A stretch of 64,000 nucleotides of DNA from Hyphomicrobiales bacterium (GCA_027487555.1 JAIYDI010000018.1:434001-498000); one strand, 5' to 3'. Counted from the first letter of the stretch, positions 26,822 through 35,449 are shown. The notes: a model not told the origin generated them from the sequence alone. Numbers and translations are program-made.

Positions 26822-27633
26822 TTCTCTCCGATATCGGTCCCGTCCTTCTGGTTGGGGCCGGCAAGATGGGTCTGTCCCTCGCACGCGGGTGGATCGAGGG
26901 CGGCCTGCCGCCATCGGCGCTGGTGCTGGTCGACCCTACCGCGTCAGACGACGCCAAGTCGTTCTCCGCAAAGCACGGCGTCCGCCTGCAGCTGAGCCCC
27001 GAGGGCGTCCTCACTCATGTGCTCGTGCTCGCGGTCAAGCCGCAGATCATCTCGTCCGTTATGGTCGAGGTCGAACCGGTCGTCGGCCCGCATACGCTGG
27101 TCCTCTCCATCGCAGCCGGCATTTCGCTCGCGCAATTGAGCGAGGGGCTGGGCACCAAGCGCATCGTCCGCACCATGCCCAATACGCCCGCCCAGCTCGG
27201 CAAAGGCATCACCGGCGCCGTGCCTCTTTCCATTTCCGATGCCGATCACGATGTGGTCGATGCGCTGCTCTCCGCCGTCGGCGCGGTCGAATGGTTTGCC
27301 GAGGAAAGTGCCATCGATGGCGTCACCGCCGTGTCCGGTTCGGGCCCGGCCTATGTGTTCTACATGGTCGAGGCGCTCGCCGCCGCCGCCGAGCAGCAGG
27401 GCTTCGATCCCGAGCAGGCCATGCGGCTCGCCCGCGCCACGATCATAGGGGCAGCCGCTTTGCTTGATGCCGATCCGGCTCCGGCGTCGCAATTGCGCAA
27501 GAACGTTACCTCACCCAATGGCACCACTGCCGCCGCGCTCGAGGTGCTGATGGGTCCCGATGGCCTCGCGCCGGTGCTGGCCAAGGCCGTTGCCGCCGCC
27601 CGCCGCCGCTCCGAGGAGCTGGGCAAGCGCTGA
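26818..27633 (+). CDS. proC: pyrroline-5-carboxylate reductase
   Basis: Last step of proline synthesis, NAD(P)H-dependent. The 271 residues have LLVGAGKMG (nucleotide loop), AVKPQ, RTMPNTPAQLGKG and the C-terminal signature QLRKNVTSPNGTTAAAL. The GTG start overlaps the ybjN stop. Confidence 0.96.
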   Translation: MILSDIGPVLLVGAGKMGLSLARGWIEGGLPPSALVLVDPTASDDAKSFSAKHGVRLQLSPEGVLTHVLVLAVKPQIISSVMVEVEPVVGPHTLVLSIAAGISLAQLSEGLGTKRIVRTMPNTPAQLGKGITGAVPLSISDADHDVVDALLSAVGAVEWFAEESAIDGVTAVSGSGPAYVFYMVEALAAAAEQQGFDPEQAMRLARATIIGAAALLDADPAPASQLRKNVTSPNGTTAAALEVLMGPDGLAPVLAKAVAAARRRSEELGKR

Positions 27634-27634
27634 T

Positions 27635-27976
27635 ATGGCCGATACCATCAGCTTCGACGATTTCCTCAAGGTCGATATCCGCGCCGGCACCATCCTTGAG
27701 GCGCGGGTGTTCCCCGAGGCGCGGAAGCCGGCTTACATCCTGCTCATCGATTTCGGCGCCGAGCTTGGCATCAAGAAAAGCTCTGCGCAGATCACCGTGC
27801 ACTACACGCCCGAAACGCTGGTCGGCCGGCAGGTCATGGCGGTGGTCAATTTCCCGCCGCGCCAGATCGGCCCAGTGCGCTCGGAAGTGCTGACCCTCGG
27901 CTACGAAGACGCGAACGGCGCCATTGTCCTCGCTGCACTCGAGCGCCCGGTGCCCAACGGCCAGCGGCTGATGTAG
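27635..27976 (+). CDS. csaA: tRNA-binding chaperone-like protein CsaA
   Basis: A 113-residue OB-fold protein of the CsaA/Trbp111 family, with DIRAGTILEARVFPEARKPAY, SSAQIT and VNFPPRQIGPVRSEVL. CsaA has export-chaperone activity in Bacillus. ATG at 27635 lies 1 bp after the proC stop. Confidence 0.93.
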   Translation: MADTISFDDFLKVDIRAGTILEARVFPEARKPAYILLIDFGAELGIKKSSAQITVHYTPETLVGRQVMAVVNFPPRQIGPVRSEVLTLGYEDANGAIVLAALERPVPNGQRLM

Positions 27977-28079
27977 GGATCCCTGCTGCTTCCGACGCGT
28001 CGGCTCTTTCGCCCCCTTACCCCTCAGGGGAGAGGTAACGTGGCTCCACTCGTCTTGGGGACGGCGGCCGCTGCCGCCC

Positions 28080-28604
28080 TCACAAATTCTCCGTCAGCCT
28101 CAACTGGTCGAGCAGCGCGCGGTCTTCGGCTTCCACCATGCCGACGAAGAAACGCAGCACCGTAGACCGACCTTCGGGGGGCAGGGCGGCGATGGCCGCC
28201 TCGATGCGCGATTGCTGCGTCGCCGACAGCGTCTCAAACAGCGCGCGACCCTTGTCGGTGGCGTAGAGCAGCCGCTGGCGCCGGTCGATTTCGCCGGTTT
28301 TCTGCTCGATATAGCCGTTGTCCACCAGCTGCCGCAGCACCCGCGCCAGGCTCTGCTTGGTGATCTTCAGGATGTCGAGCAGGTCGGCTACCGGCATGCC
28401 GGGCTTGATGTTGACGAAATACAGCACGCGGTGGTGCGCACGGCCAAAGCCCTGCCGCTCCAGCAGCGCATCAGCGTCGCCCACGAAGTCCCTGTAGGCG
28501 AAGAAGAACAGCCCCATGACGTCGAGCGGCAGCGACGGGTTGGCGTCCCGCAGCGAATTTATGTCAGCCTTGTTGACATTTATCGGTGCTGGTGCCATCA
28601 TCAT
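28080..28604 (-). CDS. MarR-family transcriptional regulator (1)
   Basis: A 174-residue winged-helix regulator. The recognition region is DLLDILKITKQSLARVLRQL, with the wing EIDRRQRLLYAT. It is divergent from ilvE with a 135-bp gap, so it may regulate ilvE or itself. The ligand is unknown. Confidence 0.88.
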   Translation of the reverse strand: MMMAPAPINVNKADINSLRDANPSLPLDVMGLFFFAYRDFVGDADALLERQGFGRAHHRVLYFVNIKPGMPVADLLDILKITKQSLARVLRQLVDNGYIEQKTGEIDRRQRLLYATDKGRALFETLSATQQSRIEAAIAALPPEGRSTVLRFFVGMVEAEDRALLDQLRLTENL

Positions 28605-28739
28605 CCCATTGAAAGCGCGGTTCCGAGCCTTATCACAAAGCCGTTCCGGTTTGCCAAGGGCGTGTGCCTGAGGCAGGATTGCGCCTCATACAACCTCAAG
28701 CAGCCAAAGGCTGCGCGATCTGCGAGTGGGAGAAGCAAA

Positions 28740-29630
28740 ATGGCAGGCGTGCCGATGGACCAGCGCGAAGGCTGGATCTGGTTCGATGGCGAACTCGTTC
28801 CGTGGAAGGAGGCGAAACTGCATGTGCTGACGCATGGCCTCCACTACGCGTCGAGCGTGTTCGAGGGCGAGCGGGCCTATGGCGGCGAGATCTTCAAGTC
28901 GCGCCAGCACACCGAGCGGCTCATCCAGTCCGGCAAGACGCTCGATTTCACCATTCCCTACTCCGTCGAGGAGATCGAGGCGGCCAAGCGGCTGGTGCTC
29001 AAGGAGAACGGCCTTGTCGATGCCTATGTGCGCCCGGTGGCGTGGCGCGGCTCCGAGGAGCTCTCGGTGCCCGGCCGCAACAACAAGGTGCATCTGGCCA
29101 TCGCCGCCTGGGTCTGGCCGTCCTATTTCTCCGTCGAGGAGAAACTGAAGGGCATCCGCCTCGAGTGGAGCCGCTGGAAGCGCCCGAGCCCAGAGACCAT
29201 TCCGTGCACAGCCAAGGCGGCCGGCCTCTACATGATCTGCACCCTCTCCAAGGACGCAGCCATGGCGAACGGCTATTCCGATGCGCTGATGCTCGACTAC
29301 CGCGGCCTCGTCGCCGAGGCGACCGGTGCCAACGTGTTCTTCATCAAGGGCAAGGAAATCCACACCCCGGCGCCCGATTGCTTCCTTAACGGCATCACCC
29401 GCCAGACGCTGATCCAGCTTGCCCGCGAGAATGGCTTTACCGTCACCGAGCGGCATATCCAGCCGGAAGAACTCAGCAATTTCGACGAGTGCTTCCTTAC
29501 CGGCACCGCTGCGGAAGTCACCCCGGTCAGTGAGATCGGCACCTACCGCTTCACGCCCGCCGAAGGCTGCCGCACGCTGATCGCGGCCTATACCGATGCC
29601 GTGACACCCAAGCAGGCGGCAGCCGAGTAA
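28740..29630 (+). CDS. ilvE: branched-chain amino acid aminotransferase
   Basis: A fold-type IV PLP enzyme interconverting Leu, Ile and Val with their keto acids. The 296 residues have LHYASSVFEGERAY, the PLP Lys region PCTAKAAGLY near 154-163 and TGANVFFIKG. The start MAGVPMDQREGWIWFDGE is preferred over upstream in-frame codons. No leucine-rich leader peptide is visible upstream. Confidence 0.95.
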   Translation: MAGVPMDQREGWIWFDGELVPWKEAKLHVLTHGLHYASSVFEGERAYGGEIFKSRQHTERLIQSGKTLDFTIPYSVEEIEAAKRLVLKENGLVDAYVRPVAWRGSEELSVPGRNNKVHLAIAAWVWPSYFSVEEKLKGIRLEWSRWKRPSPETIPCTAKAAGLYMICTLSKDAAMANGYSDALMLDYRGLVAEATGANVFFIKGKEIHTPAPDCFLNGITRQTLIQLARENGFTVTERHIQPEELSNFDECFLTGTAAEVTPVSEIGTYRFTPAEGCRTLIAAYTDAVTPKQAAAE

Positions 29631-29634
29631 TTCG

Positions 29635-30774
29635 GTGACGCCCTCCGACGCCAGCACGCCGCTTCACCTGCATATCGCCGGGTGGAGCGGCACCTCGCAT
29701 TCGATTGCGCTCGTCAACCAGTGGCAGGCGCTGGCGCTCAGTCGGCGGCCGGATGTGCGCCTTTCCAAATGCGATATCGCAACACCTGCCCGCGCGGATG
29801 AAGTGTTTTCACTCGCTGAGAGGCAGCGGCTGAATGCCATCCCAGCCTTGCCGGACGGCAGCTCGGGGTTCACGGAACTGCGCACGCCGTTTGTGCCGGA
29901 TGGACAGGCCGCATCGCATCCCGTGCTCGGATTCCTGGTCAGCGAATTCCATGGCCGTGACTATATCGAGAAGCTGGGTCCACCGGAGGCGCGGCGTCGC
30001 TACGAGCGGCTGAACTACCATGTCCCGTCCAACTGGGTTCGTCTCGGACTGATCGAGGCTGGCGCGCCGCCAGATCGAATCTTTGTCATTCCTCATGGCG
30101 TCGACACCAGGGTCTTTCGGCCAACGCCGGCCACACGTGACAGGCTCCGCCGACAGCTCGGCCTGGACCGCTTCACCTTCATGCATGTTGGCGGGATGGT
30201 GCTCGCCAAAGGCATCGACGTGCTTCTGCGGGCCTTTGTTGCGGTCCGGCAGCGCGGCCTCAAGGCGCAATTGCTTCTGAAGGGCCACGATGCCGTCTAT
30301 GACTCCAGGGGAGGGTTGGGCCGCTTCCTGAACGAGCTACCGGAATCAGCGCGCAGTCTCGTCAATGAGAGCACCGTCTATCTCGGCGACTCCTTCGACA
30401 TGCCGACCATGGCCGCGCTCTATGGGGCGGCCGACGCCTATGTTGCGCCTTATCGTGCAGAAGGTTTCTGCATGCCCGTCCTCGAGGCGGCGGCAAGTGG
30501 TCTGCCCTTGATAGCGACGCAAGGCGGTGCCACCGGCGACTTCACAACCAACGATTTCCGCTGGGCAGTCGACTCGCGCCCGCAGGAGACACGTCCCGGC
30601 AGTCATGGCCTCGAGCCAGATCTCGATCATCTCATCGAGCTGATGTCGCGCATGGTCACCGCGCGCGACTTCCACAACCGAGCGTCCAAGGCCGGGCCAA
30701 GGCACGTCGCGGCCAACTATACCTGGGATCACGTCGCCGGGCGGATCGTCGAGGTCGTGCGCAATCTGTCCTGA
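29635..30774 (+). CDS. glycosyltransferase family 4 protein
   Basis: A 379-residue retaining GT-B transferase. The nucleotide-sugar region GGMVLAKGIDVLLRAF is near residues 184-199 and the E-x7-E motif EGFCMPVLEAAASGLP is near 280. The GTG start is 4 bp after ilvE. Its N-terminus (HLHIAGWSGTSHSIALVNQ) resembles GTs acting on surface glycans. Acceptor unknown; no polysaccharide cluster surrounds it. Confidence 0.85.
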   Translation: MTPSDASTPLHLHIAGWSGTSHSIALVNQWQALALSRRPDVRLSKCDIATPARADEVFSLAERQRLNAIPALPDGSSGFTELRTPFVPDGQAASHPVLGFLVSEFHGRDYIEKLGPPEARRRYERLNYHVPSNWVRLGLIEAGAPPDRIFVIPHGVDTRVFRPTPATRDRLRRQLGLDRFTFMHVGGMVLAKGIDVLLRAFVAVRQRGLKAQLLLKGHDAVYDSRGGLGRFLNELPESARSLVNESTVYLGDSFDMPTMAALYGAADAYVAPYRAEGFCMPVLEAAASGLPLIATQGGATGDFTTNDFRWAVDSRPQETRPGSHGLEPDLDHLIELMSRMVTARDFHNRASKAGPRHVAANYTWDHVAGRIVEVVRNLS

Positions 30775-30781
30775 CGCGCCC

Positions 30782-31258
30782 TCAACGGCCGATGTTCTTC
30801 CGGTGCATCGCCTCGATCCGGTCGGCGAGCGAGAGGTCCGGGCCATCTACTTCGATGCCTGGTACCAGCGCTGCGATCGGCAGAATGGTCACTGGGGTGG
30901 GCGGCAGGCCAAACCCGGCGAGCCATTTGCCGAGCTGTTCCGACGAGCTCGCATAGACGATCTTGCCCAGGCCCACCCAGCCATGCGCCGCCGAGCACAT
31001 CGGGCAGTGTTCACCCGAGGTATAGACCACCGCAGCCCGCCGCACCTCCGGCGACAGGTGCCGTGCAGCCCATTGCGCAACCAGCAGTTCCGGATGCCGC
31101 GTTTCGTCACCGCCCGCCGTCTCGTTCCGCGCTTCGTACAGCACCTCGCCCGTGGCGCTGACCAGCAGTGTCCCGAATGGATCATTGCCGCCGGCGAGCG
31201 CCTCTTCCGCCAGTTCCACCGCCCGCACCAGGTGCTTGTGGTCGGTCCCGTCCATCAT
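30782..31258 (-). CDS. CDA-fold nucleoside/guanine deaminase
   Basis: A 158-residue zinc-dependent deaminase. The active site reads HPELLVAQWA (HPE in place of the usual HAE) and SGEHCPMCSAAH (CPMC kept, the preceding Pro replaced by His). The ligands His, Cys and Cys and the catalytic Glu are present, so it is likely active on a purine or related base. ATG at 31258 overlaps the VOC gene stop by ATGA. Confidence 0.85.
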   Translation of the reverse strand: MMDGTDHKHLVRAVELAEEALAGGNDPFGTLLVSATGEVLYEARNETAGGDETRHPELLVAQWAARHLSPEVRRAAVVYTSGEHCPMCSAAHGWVGLGKIVYASSSEQLGKWLAGFGLPPTPVTILPIAALVPGIEVDGPDLSLADRIEAMHRKNIGR

Positions 31259-31701
31259 TTCGTCTCCCATGTCCGGCCATCGGGATAGACCGCAGGGCCC
31301 TTGAGCTCGAGCTTGTTACCCCACGGGTCGCGCACATAAAACGAGTTGCCCATGCCGCGTGCCCCCCCATGCAGAGCTTCGCGTTCGATGCTGACACCAT
31401 GCGCCGCGAGGTGAGCCCGCATGTCATCCTCCGCAAAGGGGCTCAATGCGATGCAGATATGGTCGACATTCCGCCCGCCCATGACCGGCGGCACCGCCGC
31501 CGCCGCGCCCGGATGCGTGATATCCCACAGCACGATCAGCGCCGCGCCGCACCAGACCTGCTCCATCCCCAGCGTCGGGTAGGAATAGCCGGGCTGGCAG
31601 CCGAGCACATCGGCATACCAGTTCACCGCCTTGTCGAGATCGTCGACGATGAACACCACATGGTCGATGCCCACCAGCGAGAAGGGCGGCTTGTTCGTCA
31701 T
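31255..31701 (-). CDS. VOC (glyoxalase/dioxygenase) family protein
   Basis: A 148-residue VOC protein. The betaalphabetabetabeta repeats are marked by GIDHVVFIVDDLDKAVNWYADVLG and VDHICIALS, with metal ligands His, His and Glu plausible in DHV, DHI and KLELKGP. The ATG at 31701 has GGAGG five bases upstream and shares one base with the moaE stop. Confidence 0.88.
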   Translation of the reverse strand: MTNKPPFSLVGIDHVVFIVDDLDKAVNWYADVLGCQPGYSYPTLGMEQVWCGAALIVLWDITHPGAAAAVPPVMGGRNVDHICIALSPFAEDDMRAHLAAHGVSIEREALHGGARGMGNSFYVRDPWGNKLELKGPAVYPDGRTWETK

Positions 31702-32150
31702 CAGGTCCTCCACCTGTCGCGCGCGGCGTCGTCGGCGGGCTTCGCCTCCACCCAGCGCGCGCCTTCAGCCGTCGCTTCCTTCTTCCAGAACGGCGCGTCG
31801 GTCTTCAAATAGTCCATCAGGAATTCGGCGCCCTCGAAGGCCGCCTGCCGGTGCCCGGCGAGCGCCATCACCTGCACGATCGGCTCACCCGGCGTCAGCG
31901 TCCCATAGCGGTGGATCACCGCCGCGCGGATCAGGCCAAAGCGGGAAATCGCCTCCGCAACCGCCTTTTCAATCTGGGCGATGGCAAGTTCCGGATAGGC
32001 CTCGAGCGTCAGGCTTGCGACCTCATCGCCCGGCGAGGAGCGTACGAGCCCGGTGAAGGTCACCGCCGCACCGGCGCCATACGCATCGCGCAGAAATCGG
32101 TTGGTCTCGGCGCCCGGCTCGAACGGTGCCTCCTCGACGCGGACGGTCAT
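31701..32150 (-). CDS. moaE: molybdopterin synthase catalytic subunit
   Basis: Transfers sulfur from MoaD to precursor Z to make molybdopterin. The 149 residues include the conserved HRYGTLTPGEPIVQVMALAGHR and the Lys in DYLKTDAPFWKKE. It begins one base after moaD. Confidence 0.95.
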   Translation of the reverse strand: MTVRVEEAPFEPGAETNRFLRDAYGAGAAVTFTGLVRSSPGDEVASLTLEAYPELAIAQIEKAVAEAISRFGLIRAAVIHRYGTLTPGEPIVQVMALAGHRQAAFEGAEFLMDYLKTDAPFWKKEATAEGARWVEAKPADDAARDRWRT

Positions 32151-32151
32151 C

Positions 32152-32403
32152 TCAGCCGCCCGTCATCGGCGGAAACAGCGCAATCACCTTCGCTCCGGCA
32201 ATGGGGGCGGTATGCGGCACGATCTCGGTATCGATCGCGGCCTTGATCAGGCTCGGCTTCTGCATGGCGAGGTCGGTTGCTTCGTCGCGGGCGCGCAACC
32301 ACTGGATGAGATCGGCGACCGTCACCACCTCGGCGGGCGGATCGACCTCCTCCTCGCCGCGGTTCAGCCGTTCACGCAGCCAGGCGAAATAGCGCAGCTT
32401 CAT
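32152..32403 (-). CDS. moaD: molybdopterin synthase sulfur-carrier subunit
   Basis: An 83-residue ubiquitin-fold carrier ending in Gly-Gly (FPPMTGG), which is thiocarboxylated for sulfur transfer. It overlaps pgsA by ATGA and is followed by moaE. Confidence 0.95.
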   Translation of the reverse strand: MKLRYFAWLRERLNRGEEEVDPPAEVVTVADLIQWLRARDEATDLAMQKPSLIKAAIDTEIVPHTAPIAGAKVIALFPPMTGG

Positions 32404-32969
32404 AGCTCATTGCCCGCAAGGTAGGGCCAGGTCGCGCGCAGATACTCCCACCCGGTCCAGATGGTCATCGCGGCGGCAATCCACAGCACGAAATGCGCGA
32501 TACCGATGAGGCCCACCAGCATCGGGGCAGCGATCAGCAGACCTAGTGCCACCAGTTGCGCGGTGGTCTTCCACTTGGCGAGCAGGCTCACCGGCACCTC
32601 GATCGCCTGCTTGCCGAGATATTCGCGCAATCCTGCGATGAACATCTCGCGCATCAGGATTGCGATCGCGGGGATCAGGTCGAGTGCGCCAAGGTCCCGT
32701 GTCCATGCGAGCGTCACCAGCAGCCCGCCGACCAAGAGCTTGTCGGCGATGGGGTCGAGCATCTTGCCCAAAGCCGAATTGAGCTTCATCCGCCGCGCGA
32801 GGAAGCCGTCGAGCCAGTCGGTAATGGCGGCAGCGATATAGAGCAGCAGCGCAATCCAGCGCAGCCACTCCCAGCCGGAAGCGACAAACAGACAGATCAC
32901 TGGCACCGCGACGATGCGCGAGAGTGTGAGCTGGTTGGGAAGTGTCATCAGTTGGCTGGGGATCTGCAT
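32400..32969 (-). CDS. pgsA: CDP-diacylglycerol-glycerol-3-phosphate 3-phosphatidyltransferase
   Basis: Makes phosphatidylglycerol phosphate. The CDP-alcohol phosphotransferase motif is complete (DWLDGFLARR...GKMLDPIADK), near residues 46-71 of 189, with about five TM helices. GAGTGAG supports the ATG at 32969; a second ATG lies seven codons inside. It heads the pgsA-moaD-moaE-VOC-deaminase unit. Confidence 0.95.
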   Translation of the reverse strand: MQIPSQLMTLPNQLTLSRIVAVPVICLFVASGWEWLRWIALLLYIAAAITDWLDGFLARRMKLNSALGKMLDPIADKLLVGGLLVTLAWTRDLGALDLIPAIAILMREMFIAGLREYLGKQAIEVPVSLLAKWKTTAQLVALGLLIAAPMLVGLIGIAHFVLWIAAAMTIWTGWEYLRATWPYLAGNEL

Positions 32970-33100
32970 TTGGGCAACTCACTCCATCGCGCGGTCGAGG
33001 TCAAGCGGCGGGCGCGGCCGCGGGGTCCATTTGGAACCGTCTGGTGCAACCCTTGGGCCGCGCATCGGGTTTCCCCTGTTCACAGCAGATGGAGACGATC

Positions 33101-33307
33101 ATGGCTTCGAACCAGACCGATACCAGCAAACAGAAGCGGAAATCAGGCACCGATCCGCAGCCCGCCGAGCCCGGCTTCCGTCCGGTGCGCCCCGCCGGCC
33201 CAGAATCGATGAAATATGATGAGAAGACGCCGTGGATCGCGGTCGACGAAGCGTCCGACGAATCCTTCCCCGCGAGCGATCCGCCGGCCGGCCATCACAT
33301 CACGTGA
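33101..33307 (+). CDS. small hydrophilic conserved hypothetical protein
   Basis: 68 residues, polar N-terminus and a conserved-looking C-terminal half TPWIAVDEASDESFPASDPPAGH, a signature I know from short uncharacterised alphaproteobacterial proteins. GGAG precedes the ATG by 8 bp. Function unknown. Confidence 0.75.
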   Translation: MASNQTDTSKQKRKSGTDPQPAEPGFRPVRPAGPESMKYDEKTPWIAVDEASDESFPASDPPAGHHIT

Positions 33308-33309
33308 TC

Positions 33310-33400
33310 ACCGATCGCCTTACCCTCAGCTTGTCGAAGGGCGAGGCGATCGATCCTGGGTGCCTGCAGCCTCGTGGTTCGACGGGCTCACCATGAGGCT
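33310..33400. repeat. REP-like repeat pair (families D and B)
   Basis: First a hairpin GATCGCC...GGCGATC enclosing CCCTCAGCTTGTCGAAGGG, then a 29-bp family B core (33370-33398). It lies between two convergent genes. Confidence 0.65.
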
Positions 33401-33415
33401 GCTGTCTGGCGCCGC

Positions 33416-34492
33416 TCACGCTACCAGTTGCCCTGTTACGTTCCGCCGCGTCACCACGGCTTCGGCGAGGTTGCGCAGCGCAGTGACCGTCGAGTCCCAG
33501 TCGATGCAACCATCGGTGATCGACTGCCCATAGACCAGCGCCTTACCCGGCACGAGGTCCTGCCGGCCAGCGACGAGGTTCGATTCCGCCATCACGCCGA
33601 TGATCCGGCGGTCGCCTGCGCGCAGCTGGTCGGCGACATCGGTCAGCACGAGGGGCTGGTTCTCCGGCTTCTTCGAGGAATTGGCGTGGCTCGCGTCGAT
33701 CATCACGATCGGGCGCTGCGCCGATTTCTCGGCTTCCTTCGCCGCCGCATCGACGCTCGCCGCGTCATAATTCGTCGCCTTCGAGCCGCCGCGCAGGATG
33801 ATGTGGCAATCCTCGTTGCCGCTTGTCGTGGCGATCGCCGACCGTCCGGATTTCGTCACCGCCAGGAAATGGTGCGGCTGGCTCGCCGATTTCACCGCGT
33901 CGAGTGCAATCCGCACATTGCCGTCGGTGCCGTTCTTGAAGCCGACCGGGCAGGAAAGGCCCGAGGCGAGTTCACGATGGATCTGGCTTTCTGTCGTCCT
34001 CGCCCCGATGGCGCCCCACGAGACGAGATCAGCGAAATACTGCGGGGTCGTCATGTCGAGGAATTCGCAGCCCGCCGGCAGGCCGAGATTGTTCACATCG
34101 AGCAGCAGCGAGCGGGCGAGCCGCAGGCCCTGGTCGATATGGAAGCTGCCGTCGAGGTCGGGGTCGTTGATCAGCCCTTTCCAGCCCACCGTCGTCCGCG
34201 GCTTCTCGAAATACACCCGCATGACGATCTCGAGCTCGCCCGCCAGCTCCTCGCGCAGGGCCGCAAGCCGCTTCGCGTAGTCGATCGCCGCTTTCGGGTC
34301 GTGGATGGAGCAGGGGCCCACCACCACCACTAGGCGGTCGTCATGGCCGGAGAGGATATTGTGGATCGCGTGGCGCGAGGTCAGCACGGTGCGGGTCGCC
34401 GCATCTGTGCGCGGGCACTCGCGGATCACCTCCTCGGGCGATCTGAGTTCGCGGATTTCGGTGATGCGCAGGTCGTCGGTGGATTTCAGCAT
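33416..34492 (-). CDS. aroG: 3-deoxy-7-phosphoheptulonate (DAHP) synthase, class I
   Basis: The first enzyme of the shikimate pathway, joining PEP and erythrose 4-phosphate. The 358 residues show the AroF/G/H pattern: VVVGPCSIHDPKAAIDYA, RVYFEKPRTTVGWKG, SCPVGFKNGTDG, MIDASHANSSKKPENQ. It is preceded by a short aromatic-rich leader ORF and an intrinsic terminator, so expression is likely set by charged Phe, Tyr and Trp tRNAs as well as any allosteric feedback. Confidence 0.95.
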   Translation of the reverse strand: MLKSTDDLRITEIRELRSPEEVIRECPRTDAATRTVLTSRHAIHNILSGHDDRLVVVVGPCSIHDPKAAIDYAKRLAALREELAGELEIVMRVYFEKPRTTVGWKGLINDPDLDGSFHIDQGLRLARSLLLDVNNLGLPAGCEFLDMTTPQYFADLVSWGAIGARTTESQIHRELASGLSCPVGFKNGTDGNVRIALDAVKSASQPHHFLAVTKSGRSAIATTSGNEDCHIILRGGSKATNYDAASVDAAAKEAEKSAQRPIVMIDASHANSSKKPENQPLVLTDVADQLRAGDRRIIGVMAESNLVAGRQDLVPGKALVYGQSITDGCIDWDSTVTALRNLAEAVVTRRNVTGQLVA

Positions 34493-34527
34493 GTCGTCGG
34501 CTCCTCGGAGTTCTGGGGCACCGGCGA

Positions 34528-34560
34528 CGAAAAAGCCGCCAGGTGGCTGGCGGCTTTTCG
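34528..34560 (-). terminator. attenuator terminator ahead of aroG
   Basis: AAAAGCCGCCA/TGGCGGCTTTT, an 11-bp stem with a 6-base loop followed by a T-tract on the minus strand. It lies 36 bp before aroG and 26 bp after the leader ORF stop. GCTGGC at 34607-34612 in the leader can pair with GCCAGC in the terminator 5' arm, giving a candidate antiterminator. Confidence 0.82.
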
Positions 34561-34586
34561 GGTAACTTGGCGTTTGGCTTTTCAGA

Positions 34587-34661
34587 TCAAACGTTCCCCT
34601 CCGGCTGCCAGCGGCTTCCGTTGCTAAAATACCAATAGAAGAAGGTGGCGCGGAGGTTCAT
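34587..34661 (-). CDS. aromatic leader peptide of aroG (attenuation)
   Basis: A 24-codon ORF, MNLRATFFYWYFSNGSRW..., ending NV-TGA. Codons 7-12 are Phe-Phe-Tyr-Trp-Tyr-Phe, with a further Trp at codon 18: seven aromatic residues in 24. It ends 26 bp upstream of the terminator stem. Shortage of any charged aromatic tRNA should stall the ribosome and allow the antiterminator. The ribosome site is poor (AGGCCTC), and the transcript may start at or very near this ATG, as reported for rhizobial trpL. Confidence 0.82.
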   Translation of the reverse strand: MNLRATFFYWYFSNGSRWQPEGNV

Positions 34662-34669
34662 GAGGCCTG

Positions 34670-34698
34670 TGTGTAATGGAGGAGGCCAGCTTTGTCAC
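34670..34698 (-). promoter_or_regulatory. candidate promoter for the aroG leader
   Basis: GTGACA and TACACA are spaced 17 bp apart on the minus strand, and a start 7 bp later would fall at about 34663, two bases before the leader ATG. The -10 match is weak. The -35 overlaps the stop codon of the upstream MarR gene. Confidence 0.35.
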
Positions 34699-35159
34699 GC
34701 AGGAATCGCGGCATCCTGTTCGGCCGCCGCGGCCTTGATCGCGGCGAACACCTTCATCGCACCCTCGATGTCGCTGACTTCAAGTCCCTTGAATACTTCG
34801 GCGCGGATGCCACGCAGGTCATCCGCTACCGCACGCACAACCTCGATGCCATAGGCGGTAAGCGACACGATATTCGCGCGCCGGTCCGTTGGGTCCGGCT
34901 CGCGACGCACCAGGCTCAATCCTTCGAGTTCATCAATCAGCCGCACCAATGAGGCGCCTTCGATGCCGCATGCCTCCGCCAGTACGTTCTGGCGCACATT
35001 GTCGCCCAACCTTTCGATCCAGGTGAGTGGCGAACTCGCGGCCTCCGACATTCCGTGTCGAGCCGCCGCTGCGCGCGCGATCTTCCGCCAGAGCCGGCCT
35101 GTCAACAGCAGGTCTCGCGTCATCTCGCGCAGCTGATAGGCGTTGTCACGCGTCGGCAT
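34695..35159 (-). CDS. MarR-family transcriptional regulator (2)
   Basis: A 154-residue winged-helix regulator. The DNA-binding region is VLAEACGIEGASLVRLIDELEGLSLVRREPDPTDRRANIVSLT. It ends 34 bp before the aroG leader ORF. Regulators of this type are often near a transporter they control, but none is adjacent here. Confidence 0.9.
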   Translation of the reverse strand: MPTRDNAYQLREMTRDLLLTGRLWRKIARAAAARHGMSEAASSPLTWIERLGDNVRQNVLAEACGIEGASLVRLIDELEGLSLVRREPDPTDRRANIVSLTAYGIEVVRAVADDLRGIRAEVFKGLEVSDIEGAMKVFAAIKAAAAEQDAAIPA

Positions 35160-35449
35160 TGATGAGCATCCTGATCATATTGCCATCCGTCATGGCGGTT
35201 TTCCTTCGCGGCGCCGCCGACCACCCAAGACATGACCGAGACGGTTCACAACCACAAGGGAGTGGTGGCTGCTGTTCTCCATCGGCAGGCTTGGCAGGCA
35301 TCCTGGCCGCCTATGCCAATGCCCAATGGAAACTTAATCACGGTTAATCTTGTATGCTCTCTGTGCATGGCTTGGTTGAGCAAAGTGCCACTGCTCGTTT
35401 CAAGGGGGCGGGCCTATATGTTGGTCATCAAACAGAAGGGGACCACCAA
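35160..35449. other. 290-bp upstream region of the DUF1127 gene
   Basis: No gene is supported. The last 130 bp are AT-richer (AAACTTAATCACGGTTAATC, then TTGTATGCT) and probably carry the promoter of the small DUF1127 gene; the hexamers are not clear enough to assign. Confidence 0.5.

Noticed and set aside
28605-28739. Branched-chain leader peptide for ilvE
   Set aside because: No short ORF rich in Leu/Ile/Val and no terminator with T-tract is visible.
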